The notes beneath the pieces are model-generated. The model did no database searches and was not told where the DNA came from. It saw only the letters and a program-made list of their open reading frames with translations. Shown in pieces: positions 7,765 through 15,455 of a stretch of 24,099 nt of DNA (position 1 is its first letter; every line of letters begins with the position of its first letter). The translations under genes and the position numbers were made by a program. Origin of the DNA: RUG806 sp963624415 (lineage in GTDB: Bacteria > Bacillota > Clostridia > Oscillospirales > Acutalibacteraceae); NCBI GenBank assembly GCA_963624415.1, contig CAVFPQ010000016.1, positions 1 to 24,099 of the forward strand, read 5' to 3'.

Positions 7765-8433
7765 TTATGTTCCGTTGTTGCCGGCTCCAAATCCTACCGC
7801 ATTGCTTACCGGCAGTGAGAACACAATCGCACCGCTCTTTGTTTCGGGGCCTGCTTTTTCGAGAATTCGGCGCATTATATCAGCCTTGCGTGCGGTCGGG
7901 GTTACAATAAGAATTACTTCTTTTTCTTTGGCGATTGAGACATTATAGAACTTTTCGCTCTTTTTGTCGCCCGTACCCTTGCCGTGAATGACCGTGCCGC
8001 CTGTCGCACCGGCAGAACGTGCGGCGTTCATAACGGTATCGGTACACCCCTCGTTGCCGATTACGATAATAAGCTCTGTCGGCGTGCTGAGTTCGGGTTT
8101 TTCTTTATCTATCGGTTTATTGTCGCTTAAATATGCCAAGGTTTTTCCTCCTCCTACGCTTTTTACGGGAACGCTTACGGCGATACCGTGACCGGGCACA
8201 CCCATGTACAGTCTGTTTCTGTGAAGATCGAAAAGACTTTCTGTTTTGTCTTTTGCGGCGATTGTGACAAAAATCAGCTTTTCGACTGATTCTATACCCA
8301 GAAGGTCGAGCATACTCTGAACAGCCGTGCCCTCACCGTGAAAAACGGCGGCAACAGGCAAAGAAAGCTCGGAATACAGCTCCTTCATTATTTCTTCAAC
8401 ACCGGGATTGACTATTGAAATCACAAAATTCAT
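7765..8433 (-). CDS. Double-domain PII-like regulatory protein
   Basis: A 222-residue cytoplasmic protein made of two PII-like ferredoxin folds. The N-terminal half (1-95) has FHGEGTAVQSMLDLLGI. The C-terminal half (118-216) has ELIIVIGNEGCTDTVMNAARSAGATGGTVIHGKGTG and EVILIVTPTARKADIMRRILEKAG, the T-loop-flanking and nucleotide-site positions of GlnB/GlnK-like proteins. PII proteins usually bind adenine nucleotides or other ligands and open or close a membrane transporter. The start is the ATG at 8433, overlapping the DUF1538 stop as ATGA and placed 9 bases behind GGAGG; an in-frame start at 8448 is less likely. The coupling to DUF1538 indicates that it controls that membrane protein. The stop lies in an intergenic repeat. 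Confidence 0.85.
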   Translation of the reverse strand: MNFVISIVNPGVEEIMKELYSELSLPVAAVFHGEGTAVQSMLDLLGIESVEKLIFVTIAAKDKTESLFDLHRNRLYMGVPGHGIAVSVPVKSVGGGKTLAYLSDNKPIDKEKPELSTPTELIIVIGNEGCTDTVMNAARSAGATGGTVIHGKGTGDKKSEKFYNVSIAKEKEVILIVTPTARKADIMRRILEKAGPETKSGAIVFSLPVSNAVGFGAGNNGT

Positions 8434-9932
8434 ACGGCATCCTCCCACAGCTCTATAATATCATAGTCGCCGTAAATTTCGGCAGGCGTTTTGTCGTCCG
8501 CTCTGCGTTCGAAGATAAAGCCGACAATCTGAATTGATATGAGCGGCATCATGGCTACAAGGGCCACAACACCGAATGCGTCACTCAGAATATCGCCGCC
8601 GAGCGCGTCACTTGCGCCCATTACAAACTGCAATATAAACGCCGCCGTCATGGGGCCGGACGCAACACCGCCCGAGTCAAACGCAATCGCCGTGTATATA
8701 TCCGGAACAAAGAAAGACAGAATAAGGGCAATGGCATACCCCGGAACAAGGAACCACATAAGTGAAATTCCGGTCAGAACTCTGAGCATTGACAGACCGA
8801 GCGCAAGGCTCACGGCAACAGACAGACTTATTTTTATCGCCTTGCCGGGAATTGCGCCGGCGCTTACCTCCTCTATCTGTTTTTCGAGAACGGCAACGGC
8901 AGGTTCGGCGGATATGATAAACCAGCCGATAAGCATCGACAGCGGGATAAGCAGATATTTTGTATTGCCCGTAGCAAGCTCACGCCCCAAGACAGAACCT
9001 AAGGGCGAAAAGCCGACGTTTACACCGGTCAAAAACAGCACAAGGCCTATATATGTATACAGAACGCCTATGATTATCTTGAAAAATGTTCTTCTTTCGA
9101 GTCTGAGCAGAACAAGCTGAAAGACGAGAAAAATCACCATTACGGGCAGAAGCGACATTGCCGTTTCTTTCATATATGTCGGTATTGCTTTAAGATATGC
9201 CGCGCCTATTTCGGCTGTATTTCCGAATGCGGCAGCACTCAGATCCGCCACACCGTCCTTCTGCGGATAGAAAAATCCGAGAATAAGAACCGAGAGAATA
9301 GGGCCGACAGACGACAGAGCGACAAGACCGAAGGAGTCCGCCTCGGCATTTTTGTCACTTCTGATATGCGCGACACCCATACCGAACGCCAGAATAAACG
9401 GAACTGTCATTGGGCCTGTTGTAACACCGCCCGAATCAAAGGCGATGCCGAGAAATGAGCCGTCCGTAAAAAACGCAAGCACAAACAGCAAAGCGTAGCA
9501 GACAAGAAGCATATATCGGAGCTTTATGCCGGTGATAATACGAAGCATACACATTGACAGAAAGAAGCCGACACCCACTCCGACAGTCACAAGCAGAACG
9601 GTTGAATTTATGTGCGGTACGGTGTTTGCAAGCACCTGCAAATCGGGTTCTGCCACCGTGACGGCAAAGCCCAAAAGAAAGCTGACTGCCAATATAAGCG
9701 GCAGTTTTTTTGTGCTTGTAAGTGCGGTGCCTATCCTGCTGCCTATACGGCTCATTGCGGTATCAGCTCCCAACGAGAAAAAGCCCATGCCGACAACAAG
9801 CATCACGGCACCCAAAAGAAAGCACAGCAGCAAATCCGTATCAACCGGTGACACGGTAAGACACAGAACAATGACTATTATCACAACGGGCAGAACAGAC
9901 AGAGCGGACTCGCTGACTTTTTCGAGAACCAC
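8430..9932 (-). CDS. DUF1538 integral membrane protein
   Basis: A 500-residue protein with roughly twelve membrane segments built as an internal duplication, the DUF1538 family (PF07556). Each half carries the same signature: AFDSGGVTTGPMTVPFILAF at about 164-183 and AFDSGGVASGPMTAAFILQF at about 414-433, also with paired AEPD/AEPAV and MLRIITGI/MLRVLTGI motifs. Inverted or parallel duplicates with acidic and glycine-rich signatures are typical of secondary transporters; the substrate is unknown. The start used is GTG at 9930-9932, but the best ribosome site (AAAGGAGAA, 9972-9980) points to an ATA codon 11 codons upstream, so the true N-terminus is uncertain. It overlaps the PII-like gene by four bases. 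Confidence 0.88.
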   Translation of the reverse strand: MVLEKVSESALSVLPVVIIVIVLCLTVSPVDTDLLLCFLLGAVMLVVGMGFFSLGADTAMSRIGSRIGTALTSTKKLPLILAVSFLLGFAVTVAEPDLQVLANTVPHINSTVLLVTVGVGVGFFLSMCMLRIITGIKLRYMLLVCYALLFVLAFFTDGSFLGIAFDSGGVTTGPMTVPFILAFGMGVAHIRSDKNAEADSFGLVALSSVGPILSVLILGFFYPQKDGVADLSAAAFGNTAEIGAAYLKAIPTYMKETAMSLLPVMVIFLVFQLVLLRLERRTFFKIIIGVLYTYIGLVLFLTGVNVGFSPLGSVLGRELATGNTKYLLIPLSMLIGWFIISAEPAVAVLEKQIEEVSAGAIPGKAIKISLSVAVSLALGLSMLRVLTGISLMWFLVPGYAIALILSFFVPDIYTAIAFDSGGVASGPMTAAFILQFVMGASDALGGDILSDAFGVVALVAMMPLISIQIVGFIFERRADDKTPAEIYGDYDIIELWEDAV

Positions 9933-10029
9933 GGTTTTCTGCCCTTTTAACGATATATTTTTTATAAAAAATTCTCCTTTCTTTTTTTATTCTGAATTTC
10001 TACATTTTCGGCGCAATATATTCATAGTT

Positions 10030-10038
10030 ATTATATCA
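10030..10038 (-). promoter_or_regulatory. Extended -10 promoter of the DUF1538/PII-like operon
   Basis: On the minus strand TGATATAAT is a perfect extended -10 element (TGnTATAAT); no good -35 hexamer is seen 16-18 bases upstream. It lies about 95 bases before the GTG start and just past the terminator of the preceding gene. Confidence 0.55.
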
Positions 10039-10077
10039 TATTTCCCTTAAAAAAACATATAGTCTTAAAAAAGAATT

Positions 10078-10117
10078 AAAAAAATATCGGAGGCTCGACA
10101 CAAATCAAAACCTCCAA
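10078..10117 (-). terminator. Rho-independent terminator of the VWA/lipase-like gene
   Basis: On the minus strand TTGGAGG (10111-10117) pairs with CCTCCGA (10087-10093), 7 bp with one G-U and a 17-base loop. It is followed by TA and seven T. It lies about 25 bases after the stop of the 10140-13295 gene. Confidence 0.75.
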
Positions 10118-10139
10118 CATTAGTATATTTTTCTTAATC

Positions 10140-13100
10140 TTAATAAGTTATATATTTCGGCTTGTCAAGCTGTACCGCCATTCGAAGAACGGTTCGTGCA
10201 TCGGAAACCGTAATACTGTTGTCGGAATCCGTATCCGCAAGCTTAAAGCACAGTCCCGACAGTTCTTCAAGACGAACGGCGGCTCTTAATACCATTCTGG
10301 CATCCGCTACCGAGACACTTTTTCCGAGACCGTTTTCGGTTATGTTTCCGAGAAGCAATTTTGATGCTTTTGTGAATTTTGCCGTAAGCTCAACATCTTC
10401 CTTTACACATACTCTGTAAGAAGCGTCCCTTGAAACAAGCTTTCCGTTTATATACCAACCTTCAAAGGCGCAGCCGTCTTTTGCCGCCGCTTCGACCTTC
10501 GCAAAGCTGCCGTAATAATAAGCTCCGCCACCGATTACAACTCCCAATGCGGCATTCTCGGTTTTGGCTGTGACATTTAATGTATCACTCGCCTTTTCGC
10601 CTTTGGTATCATTATCGGGTGTAAGTTTTTTTACCGCGGGGTTATAAAGAGTATATTTCGCAGATGAGCCGTTTATGTTATCGCCCGAAATTTCTTCCGC
10701 TTCATAAGCCGAAGCCGAGCCCATAAGTACTTCGCCTGTCTTCATGCCGATATCAAAATAATTTATGTTTCTTGTATAGTCGCCTGCCGCCATGCTGTAT
10801 TCGCTTACAGAATAGTTTACCGTTTCATTCTGTCTTGCGGAAACGCTTATGTTATAGTATTGATCCGTCGGAAGAATTACATATTTCTGTCCGTCCTCGT
10901 CAACACCGTAGCACAGCGAGGAATTAAGCGTTGTATCCGCCTTTTCGTTTACTATGGATGCAACCTTGTTGCCCTTGGTGTCATATACATCAACATCAAC
11001 CGCGCAGTTTATGCGAATAATTCTGTATCCGCCGTTATTAAGAGCCGTTTTTGCGGTATTAAAATAGTTTCTGTCCATTGACGCAAGCCACGAAAAGCAC
11101 AATTCGGGATAGTGTGCCGCCGCAAGACCTGTCGAATTCAGCAGTGCCGTTGTAAGATAATTCGGATGATTTACGGCAAGGGAAAGCATAAGATTACCGA
11201 GATTTTTTCCCGCGCTGTCAAGATTTTTTTCGCTGTATCCCGTAATACCGGCATCCTTTACGGCAGTCTTAAGCCAGTCGGAAATAATCTGAAAAGCATC
11301 ATTTTCCGTTCCTGACGGATTTACACCGACATTCCAGACATATGACACAATCAGAGCGGGCCAACCGGACTTAGCCTGTGTCGAAAAAGATTCGATAAGC
11401 TTTTTAAGCTGTTCATCGGTGCCGCCGAACGCAACAGCGCATATTTCTCTTATCTCGTCCTGATAATTTTTAACATAATTCCGGCGTGTGCCGACAAAAT
11501 CCCTTGCAAGAAATGTAACATAATTTGAAAGGAATACACCCTGTGACAGATTATTTTCGGTATCGTCCCGAACCAATGACAGCTGCGGCACATTGACCGA
11601 AAGCTTTTTCATCTGAAAATCATCGACAATATAGTCATCGGTGCTATCAAGGGAATTATATACTTTAAGCATATTGTCCCTGAGCGCGGAATAATTTGCC
11701 GTCGACTCTTTTGAAGGCAAATATCTGTCGATACCGTATCTGCAAAAGCCCATTGCGGCAGGAGCTACAAGCGGCACGGGATCGCTTTTATTTATAATAT
11801 TGAAAATGTTGTCATAAACCGACTTATTTCCGACTTCGGATGTAAGTGCGCCCGCAGGAGTTTCAAAGCAGTATGTAAACACATCCTTTTTATCATAGGA
11901 AATATCGCTGCCCAGAACTTCTCCGCCGTCAATCGCACCGCCCACAAGATTTGCGGTTGCCGCCGCACGACTGTACCCTGTAATCCAGAGTTTTACCTTG
12001 CCTGTTATTTTCTGTTCGGCAATATAGCTTTTAAGAAACGCGAGAACATTGTTTTTTGCCTCGTCAAAACCGCTGTGCTGACCGACATCGCCTATTGTAA
12101 AGTTGCTTGTCCATTCCGCTTCGTAGCCCGCTCCGCGCACGGCAACGGCTACAAGGGTGTAATCCTCTTCATTTGAAGCTACCGTCTTGCTGCCGACTAT
12201 AACACCGATTGAATCCGTTTCGGGCTTTTTTGTAAACCAATCGTTTGTCTTTATATTTTCCTTCGGAATACCTATATCCGTTAAGAGCTTTTTTGCGTTT
12301 TTGCTCTTGTCAGTGTAATCTGTCTGACCGCCGTCACTTGAACCGAATGCGGACATGGCAAAGCTCAGAGACATTGTGGCAAGACTTGCGTTGTAGTTAT
12401 AGGAGCTGTCGGAAAAATAGGAATTTGAATAGTAGCATTTTGCAGTGTAATCCGAAGTGCCCGACTGATATGTAAATTCTATTTCTTTATAACGGTTTTC
12501 GACATCGTCCGCAACTTTTCCGAAAGTAAATTCAAGCTTTTCGGGGTCGTCAACGGGATAATAGTAATCGGCGTTTGTTGCCAGGTCCCGGGCGTTGAGC
12601 CTAAAAAATTCAACCAATCGTTTGCCTGAATCGGGCATATCGTCATACACCTGAAAAAGACCGATAGAATAAATATCGACGTTGTTTTCTTTCAGCTCGT
12701 CGGCCTTGCTCTGTGCGTAATTTGAATAAGCGTAAATCTTTATGTTTGTGCCCATGTTATACCATGAGCTTGCGATTGTGTCTTCGTTATATTTTCCGCT
12801 GTAACTGTAACTGCCGATATTTGTAAGTCCTGTCGTAAAAACAACAACATTTTTCTTAGCCGTTTCATCATCAATATTATTCAGACAAGAGGCGGCAACC
12901 GCAAGTCCGTTTCCGATTGACCTTGATTTGCTCTGTGCCTCTATTTTGTCGATTTTGTTTTTTACATCAGAAAAATCATTCGAAAAATCGCATACGGTTT
13001 TCGCAATGGATGATCCGTAAGTGACAACGGCGATATAATTTTCGTCATCGGATTTTTTTATGCCTTCAAGAAAACGATCGGCTGCTTTCTGAACATATTC

Positions 13101-13295
13101 CAAAGCTGTATCCGCCGTGTAAATAAGTGAACCGTTATTATAAAAATCGGCGGTTTTTGAATTGTCGATAACAAGAACCGTGTACCTTTTGTTCTTTTTC
13201 TGCGTTTGTGCGGCATAAGATGTCAGAGGGATAAATGTAACCACCATGACAAGTACCATTACACAGGATAAAAATCTGATTGCTTTTGTTTTCAT
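10140..13295 (-). CDS. Large secreted protein: VWA domain, lipase-like domain, InlB-type repeat, dockerin-like end
   Basis: A 1051-residue exported protein with a signal peptide (1-29, ending SYAA). Residues about 37-265 form a von Willebrand A fold: VLVIDNSKT is a degenerate MIDAS (DxSxT), followed by VVVFTTGL. Residues about 300-530 look like a class 3-type lipase: WITGYSRAAATANL puts the nucleophile at Ser442, KSDPVPLV offers Asp505, and AAHYPEL a candidate His728. Residues about 905-976 resemble a Listeria-Bacteroides (InlB) repeat (GCAFEGWYINGKLV). The end (985-1045) is a double dockerin-like module with VADARMVLRAAVRL and DTDSDNSITVSDARTVLRMAVQL. The start is the ATG at 13295 behind AAGGAG, 75 bases after malQ; a lone TATAAT sits at 13343-13348. 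Substrate unknown; hydrolase role inferred. Confidence 0.85.
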   Translation of the reverse strand: MKTKAIRFLSCVMVLVMVVTFIPLTSYAAQTQKKNKRYTVLVIDNSKTADFYNNGSLIYTADTALEYVQKAADRFLEGIKKSDDENYIAVVTYGSSIAKTVCDFSNDFSDVKNKIDKIEAQSKSRSIGNGLAVAASCLNNIDDETAKKNVVVFTTGLTNIGSYSYSGKYNEDTIASSWYNMGTNIKIYAYSNYAQSKADELKENNVDIYSIGLFQVYDDMPDSGKRLVEFFRLNARDLATNADYYYPVDDPEKLEFTFGKVADDVENRYKEIEFTYQSGTSDYTAKCYYSNSYFSDSSYNYNASLATMSLSFAMSAFGSSDGGQTDYTDKSKNAKKLLTDIGIPKENIKTNDWFTKKPETDSIGVIVGSKTVASNEEDYTLVAVAVRGAGYEAEWTSNFTIGDVGQHSGFDEAKNNVLAFLKSYIAEQKITGKVKLWITGYSRAAATANLVGGAIDGGEVLGSDISYDKKDVFTYCFETPAGALTSEVGNKSVYDNIFNIINKSDPVPLVAPAAMGFCRYGIDRYLPSKESTANYSALRDNMLKVYNSLDSTDDYIVDDFQMKKLSVNVPQLSLVRDDTENNLSQGVFLSNYVTFLARDFVGTRRNYVKNYQDEIREICAVAFGGTDEQLKKLIESFSTQAKSGWPALIVSYVWNVGVNPSGTENDAFQIISDWLKTAVKDAGITGYSEKNLDSAGKNLGNLMLSLAVNHPNYLTTALLNSTGLAAAHYPELCFSWLASMDRNYFNTAKTALNNGGYRIIRINCAVDVDVYDTKGNKVASIVNEKADTTLNSSLCYGVDEDGQKYVILPTDQYYNISVSARQNETVNYSVSEYSMAAGDYTRNINYFDIGMKTGEVLMGSASAYEAEEISGDNINGSSAKYTLYNPAVKKLTPDNDTKGEKASDTLNVTAKTENAALGVVIGGGAYYYGSFAKVEAAAKDGCAFEGWYINGKLVSRDASYRVCVKEDVELTAKFTKASKLLLGNITENGLGKSVSVADARMVLRAAVRLEELSGLCFKLADTDSDNSITVSDARTVLRMAVQLDKPKYITY

Positions 13296-13370
13296 GCTTT
13301 GAGGGACTCCTTAATAATGTTCTTTACCACACCCGACAGATTATTATAAAACGGTACATTAAAAATTTCT

Positions 13371-14876
13371 TTATACTCTTGAGTAAAGCTCGTTGATTTC
13401 TCTGAAATATGCTTTATCCATCTGTGCGATTGTGTCCGCAGTGGTTCTGAAACGCCAGTTAAGCTCGGGCACACCGGGAATGTTCATTCGGGCATCATTG
13501 CCGAAGCCGCACATATCCTGAAAGGCTATCATCGCGGTATTTGCGGAGGAACGCCACACGGTTTCTATAATCGCTCGACAAGCGGGGGCATTGTAGCCGC
13601 CCTGTCCCCAGTCGTCACCCTTGTAGCCGATATAGCGAAGAACATATTCCCGCTCTGCTTTGGGTGCTTCGAAAAGCCAGCCGAAAAGTGTGTTGTTGTC
13701 GTGCGTGCCGCAGTAATATACACAGTTTTGCACTGCGTGATGCGGCAGGTGCAGAGAGTCCGCACCGGGAGTAAAGGCAAACTGAATAACCTTCATTCCG
13801 GGAAATGCGGTGTCTTTTAAGAGCTTTGTGACATCCTCACCGAAGACACCGAGATCCTCGGCGATTATCGGAGCGTCCGGGTGTTTTTCGAAAAGAGTAT
13901 CAAAGAAATCCATACCGGGGCCGTCAATCCACTCGCCCGTTTTGGCTGTCTTTGAGTCAGCCGGGACTGCCCAGAAGCTTGCGAAGGCTCTGAAGTGGTC
14001 TATTCGGACAACGTCGAACATATTGAGCGAGTTGTCAATTCTGTCAAGCCACCAATTGTAGCCGTCGGACTTCATATACTCCCAGTTATATAAGGGATTG
14101 CCCCACAGCTGACCGTCCTCGGAGAAATAATCGGGCGGCACACCGGAGACCGCCTGCGGACGAAGAGTTTTTTCGTCTATAAGATAGTTTTCGATATGTG
14201 ACCAGACATCGGCGGAGTCCATTGCGACATAAATGGGCATATCGCCTATTACGAAAATTCCCTTGTCGTTGGCGTACTTTTTAATGGCGTGCCACTGTGT
14301 GAAGAAAATATATTGCTTAAAGCAGATAAAATCAATTTCGTTTTTGAGATATGAAAAATCCGATTTAATAAATCTGTTATAATCGGCTTCGTCTTTGCCC
14401 CACTCGTACCACGGTTTTCCGTTATTCTTGTTTTTGAGTGCGAGAAAACAGGCGTATTCGTATATTCCCGCATGGGATTTTACGAAGTCGGCGACATCGT
14501 TTCTTATTTTGTCGGTGATATCCGAATAGGCTTTCTTGAGAAGTGCTTCACGCTTTTCGGCAGCGAAAGCATAGTCCGCTGTATAGGGCGTGCCGTGATA
14601 TATATTGTCATTAACGTCATCCGCAGTGCAAAGCCCCATCGAGCATAGTGTTTCGGGATCGATGAAAAGCTCGTTTCCGGCGAAAGCGGACGGCGAGCAG
14701 TAGGGCGAGTTCATGTCGTCGGTCGGATTAAACGGCAGAACCTGCCAGTATGTGAATTTCATTTCGGACAGTGTGTCGATAAAGTTTTTTGTGTCCTTTC
14801 CGAAAACGCCGACACCGTAGGGCGAGGGCAGGGATGATATGTGCATGAGGACACCGGAAGTGCGATGGGACAGCAT
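13371..14876 (-). CDS. malQ: 4-alpha-glucanotransferase (amylomaltase, GH77)
   Basis: Transfers alpha-1,4-glucan segments between maltodextrins in the cytoplasm, releasing glucose, as part of glycogen/starch/maltodextrin use. The 501-residue length is normal for GH77. Catalytic elements are visible: nucleophile Asp293 in VVRIDHFRAF, acid/base Glu340 in PIIAEDLG, and the transition-state stabiliser Asp393 in CGTHDNNT, plus the N-terminal HRTSGVLMHISSLPSPYG typical of the family. The start is the ATG at 14876 behind AAAGGAG. No other maltodextrin gene is adjacent. The region upstream is occupied by repeats and I could not find a convincing promoter. Confidence 0.95.
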   Translation of the reverse strand: MLSHRTSGVLMHISSLPSPYGVGVFGKDTKNFIDTLSEMKFTYWQVLPFNPTDDMNSPYCSPSAFAGNELFIDPETLCSMGLCTADDVNDNIYHGTPYTADYAFAAEKREALLKKAYSDITDKIRNDVADFVKSHAGIYEYACFLALKNKNNGKPWYEWGKDEADYNRFIKSDFSYLKNEIDFICFKQYIFFTQWHAIKKYANDKGIFVIGDMPIYVAMDSADVWSHIENYLIDEKTLRPQAVSGVPPDYFSEDGQLWGNPLYNWEYMKSDGYNWWLDRIDNSLNMFDVVRIDHFRAFASFWAVPADSKTAKTGEWIDGPGMDFFDTLFEKHPDAPIIAEDLGVFGEDVTKLLKDTAFPGMKVIQFAFTPGADSLHLPHHAVQNCVYYCGTHDNNTLFGWLFEAPKAEREYVLRYIGYKGDDWGQGGYNAPACRAIIETVWRSSANTAMIAFQDMCGFGNDARMNIPGVPELNWRFRTTADTIAQMDKAYFREINELYSRV

Positions 14877-14904
14877 GGGATCACTCCTTTTTTGATAATT
14901 CAGG

Positions 14905-15091
14905 GGCAGTTAGAAATTAGAAATCAGCAGTTAGGAATTAGCAATGTTGTTATAATGCAGAATGCAGAATGCATAATGCATAATTTCGGAAGGCCTGCGG
15001 ACTTGATTTATATAGCTTCGCAGGAGATAAAATATAATGTAATTTTTGGGCTTTTTTGCGGATGGTGAGCAATGAGCTTCGCAAAATTTTG
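14905..15091. repeat. Modular intergenic repeat, long copy upstream of malQ
   Basis: Plus-strand order: a first heptamer array (GTTAGAA, ATTAGAA, ATCAGCA, GTTAGGA, ATTAGCA), a second (AATGCAG, AATGCAG, AATGCAT, AATGCAT, 14954-14981), hairpin AAGGCC-tgc-GGACTT with one mismatch (14990-15004), TTTATATAGCTTCGCAGGAG, a spacer, and a second hairpin ending in GCTTCGCAAAA. The segment 14954-15091 matches 21864-22001 upstream of asnS closely over its whole length. Confidence 0.85.
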
Positions 15092-15455
15092 GCTTCCGAG
15101 CATTTTGCCGGGCTTTGCCGTACCGGCAGACTCACCCGCCGGGAGGGGCACCTGTCAGTCCGGCAAGCCATTTTGAATACGCCGACTTCAACGCCGGACT
15201 GACAGGCACCGCCTCCCGGCGGCTGCCCTCCGTTCGTCTTCATTTGTTAAGCCGCTTCGGGGCGCGGCTGAACAAATTTGACTCACTGCGGGTGTGCGGC
15301 TCGCTTCGCTCGCCGCCATGCCGTCTCGTGCTTACGCACGACCCGTCAAGGGTGCCGCCTCGCTATCCTCGGCGGCATAACGCTCCTCCCTCGCCACCGC
15401 CTGTCGGCGGCGGCTCGCTCGTCGCGTCTCGCTCGCTCCCTGCGGTCGCTCGCCC
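15092..15455. repeat. GC-rich non-coding island with nested inverted repeats
   Basis: A strongly GC-rich stretch after the stop of the ECF transporter gene. It holds a near-perfect inverted repeat with arms of about 29 bases (15136-15164 and 15193-15222); a 14-bp hairpin with one mismatch (15242-15255 with 15264-15277); and smaller stems such as CGTGC-ttac-GCACG and GCCGCC...GGCGGC. Open frames cross it on both strands but none has a ribosome site or family resemblance. Motifs GAGCGAAGCGAG, GGATAGCGAG and GCGTAAGC (minus strand) recur in the island at 23602-23880. Confidence 0.6.

Noticed and set aside
9526..10050. Plus-strand frame of 174 codons opposite the DUF1538 gene
   Set aside because: Antisense shadow of a convincing membrane-protein gene, with basic low-complexity translation and no start signal.
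13292..13474. 60-codon minus-strand frame between malQ and the VWA gene
   Set aside because: It overlaps the end of malQ in another frame and the start of the VWA gene, with no ribosome site or recognisable content.
15242..15277. Integron attC-like site, because of GTTAAGC and the GCGGCTGAAC arm
   Set aside because: The second core does not fit RYYYAAC, the expected extrahelical bases and flanking core-site layout are not seen, and there is no integrase or cassette structure.
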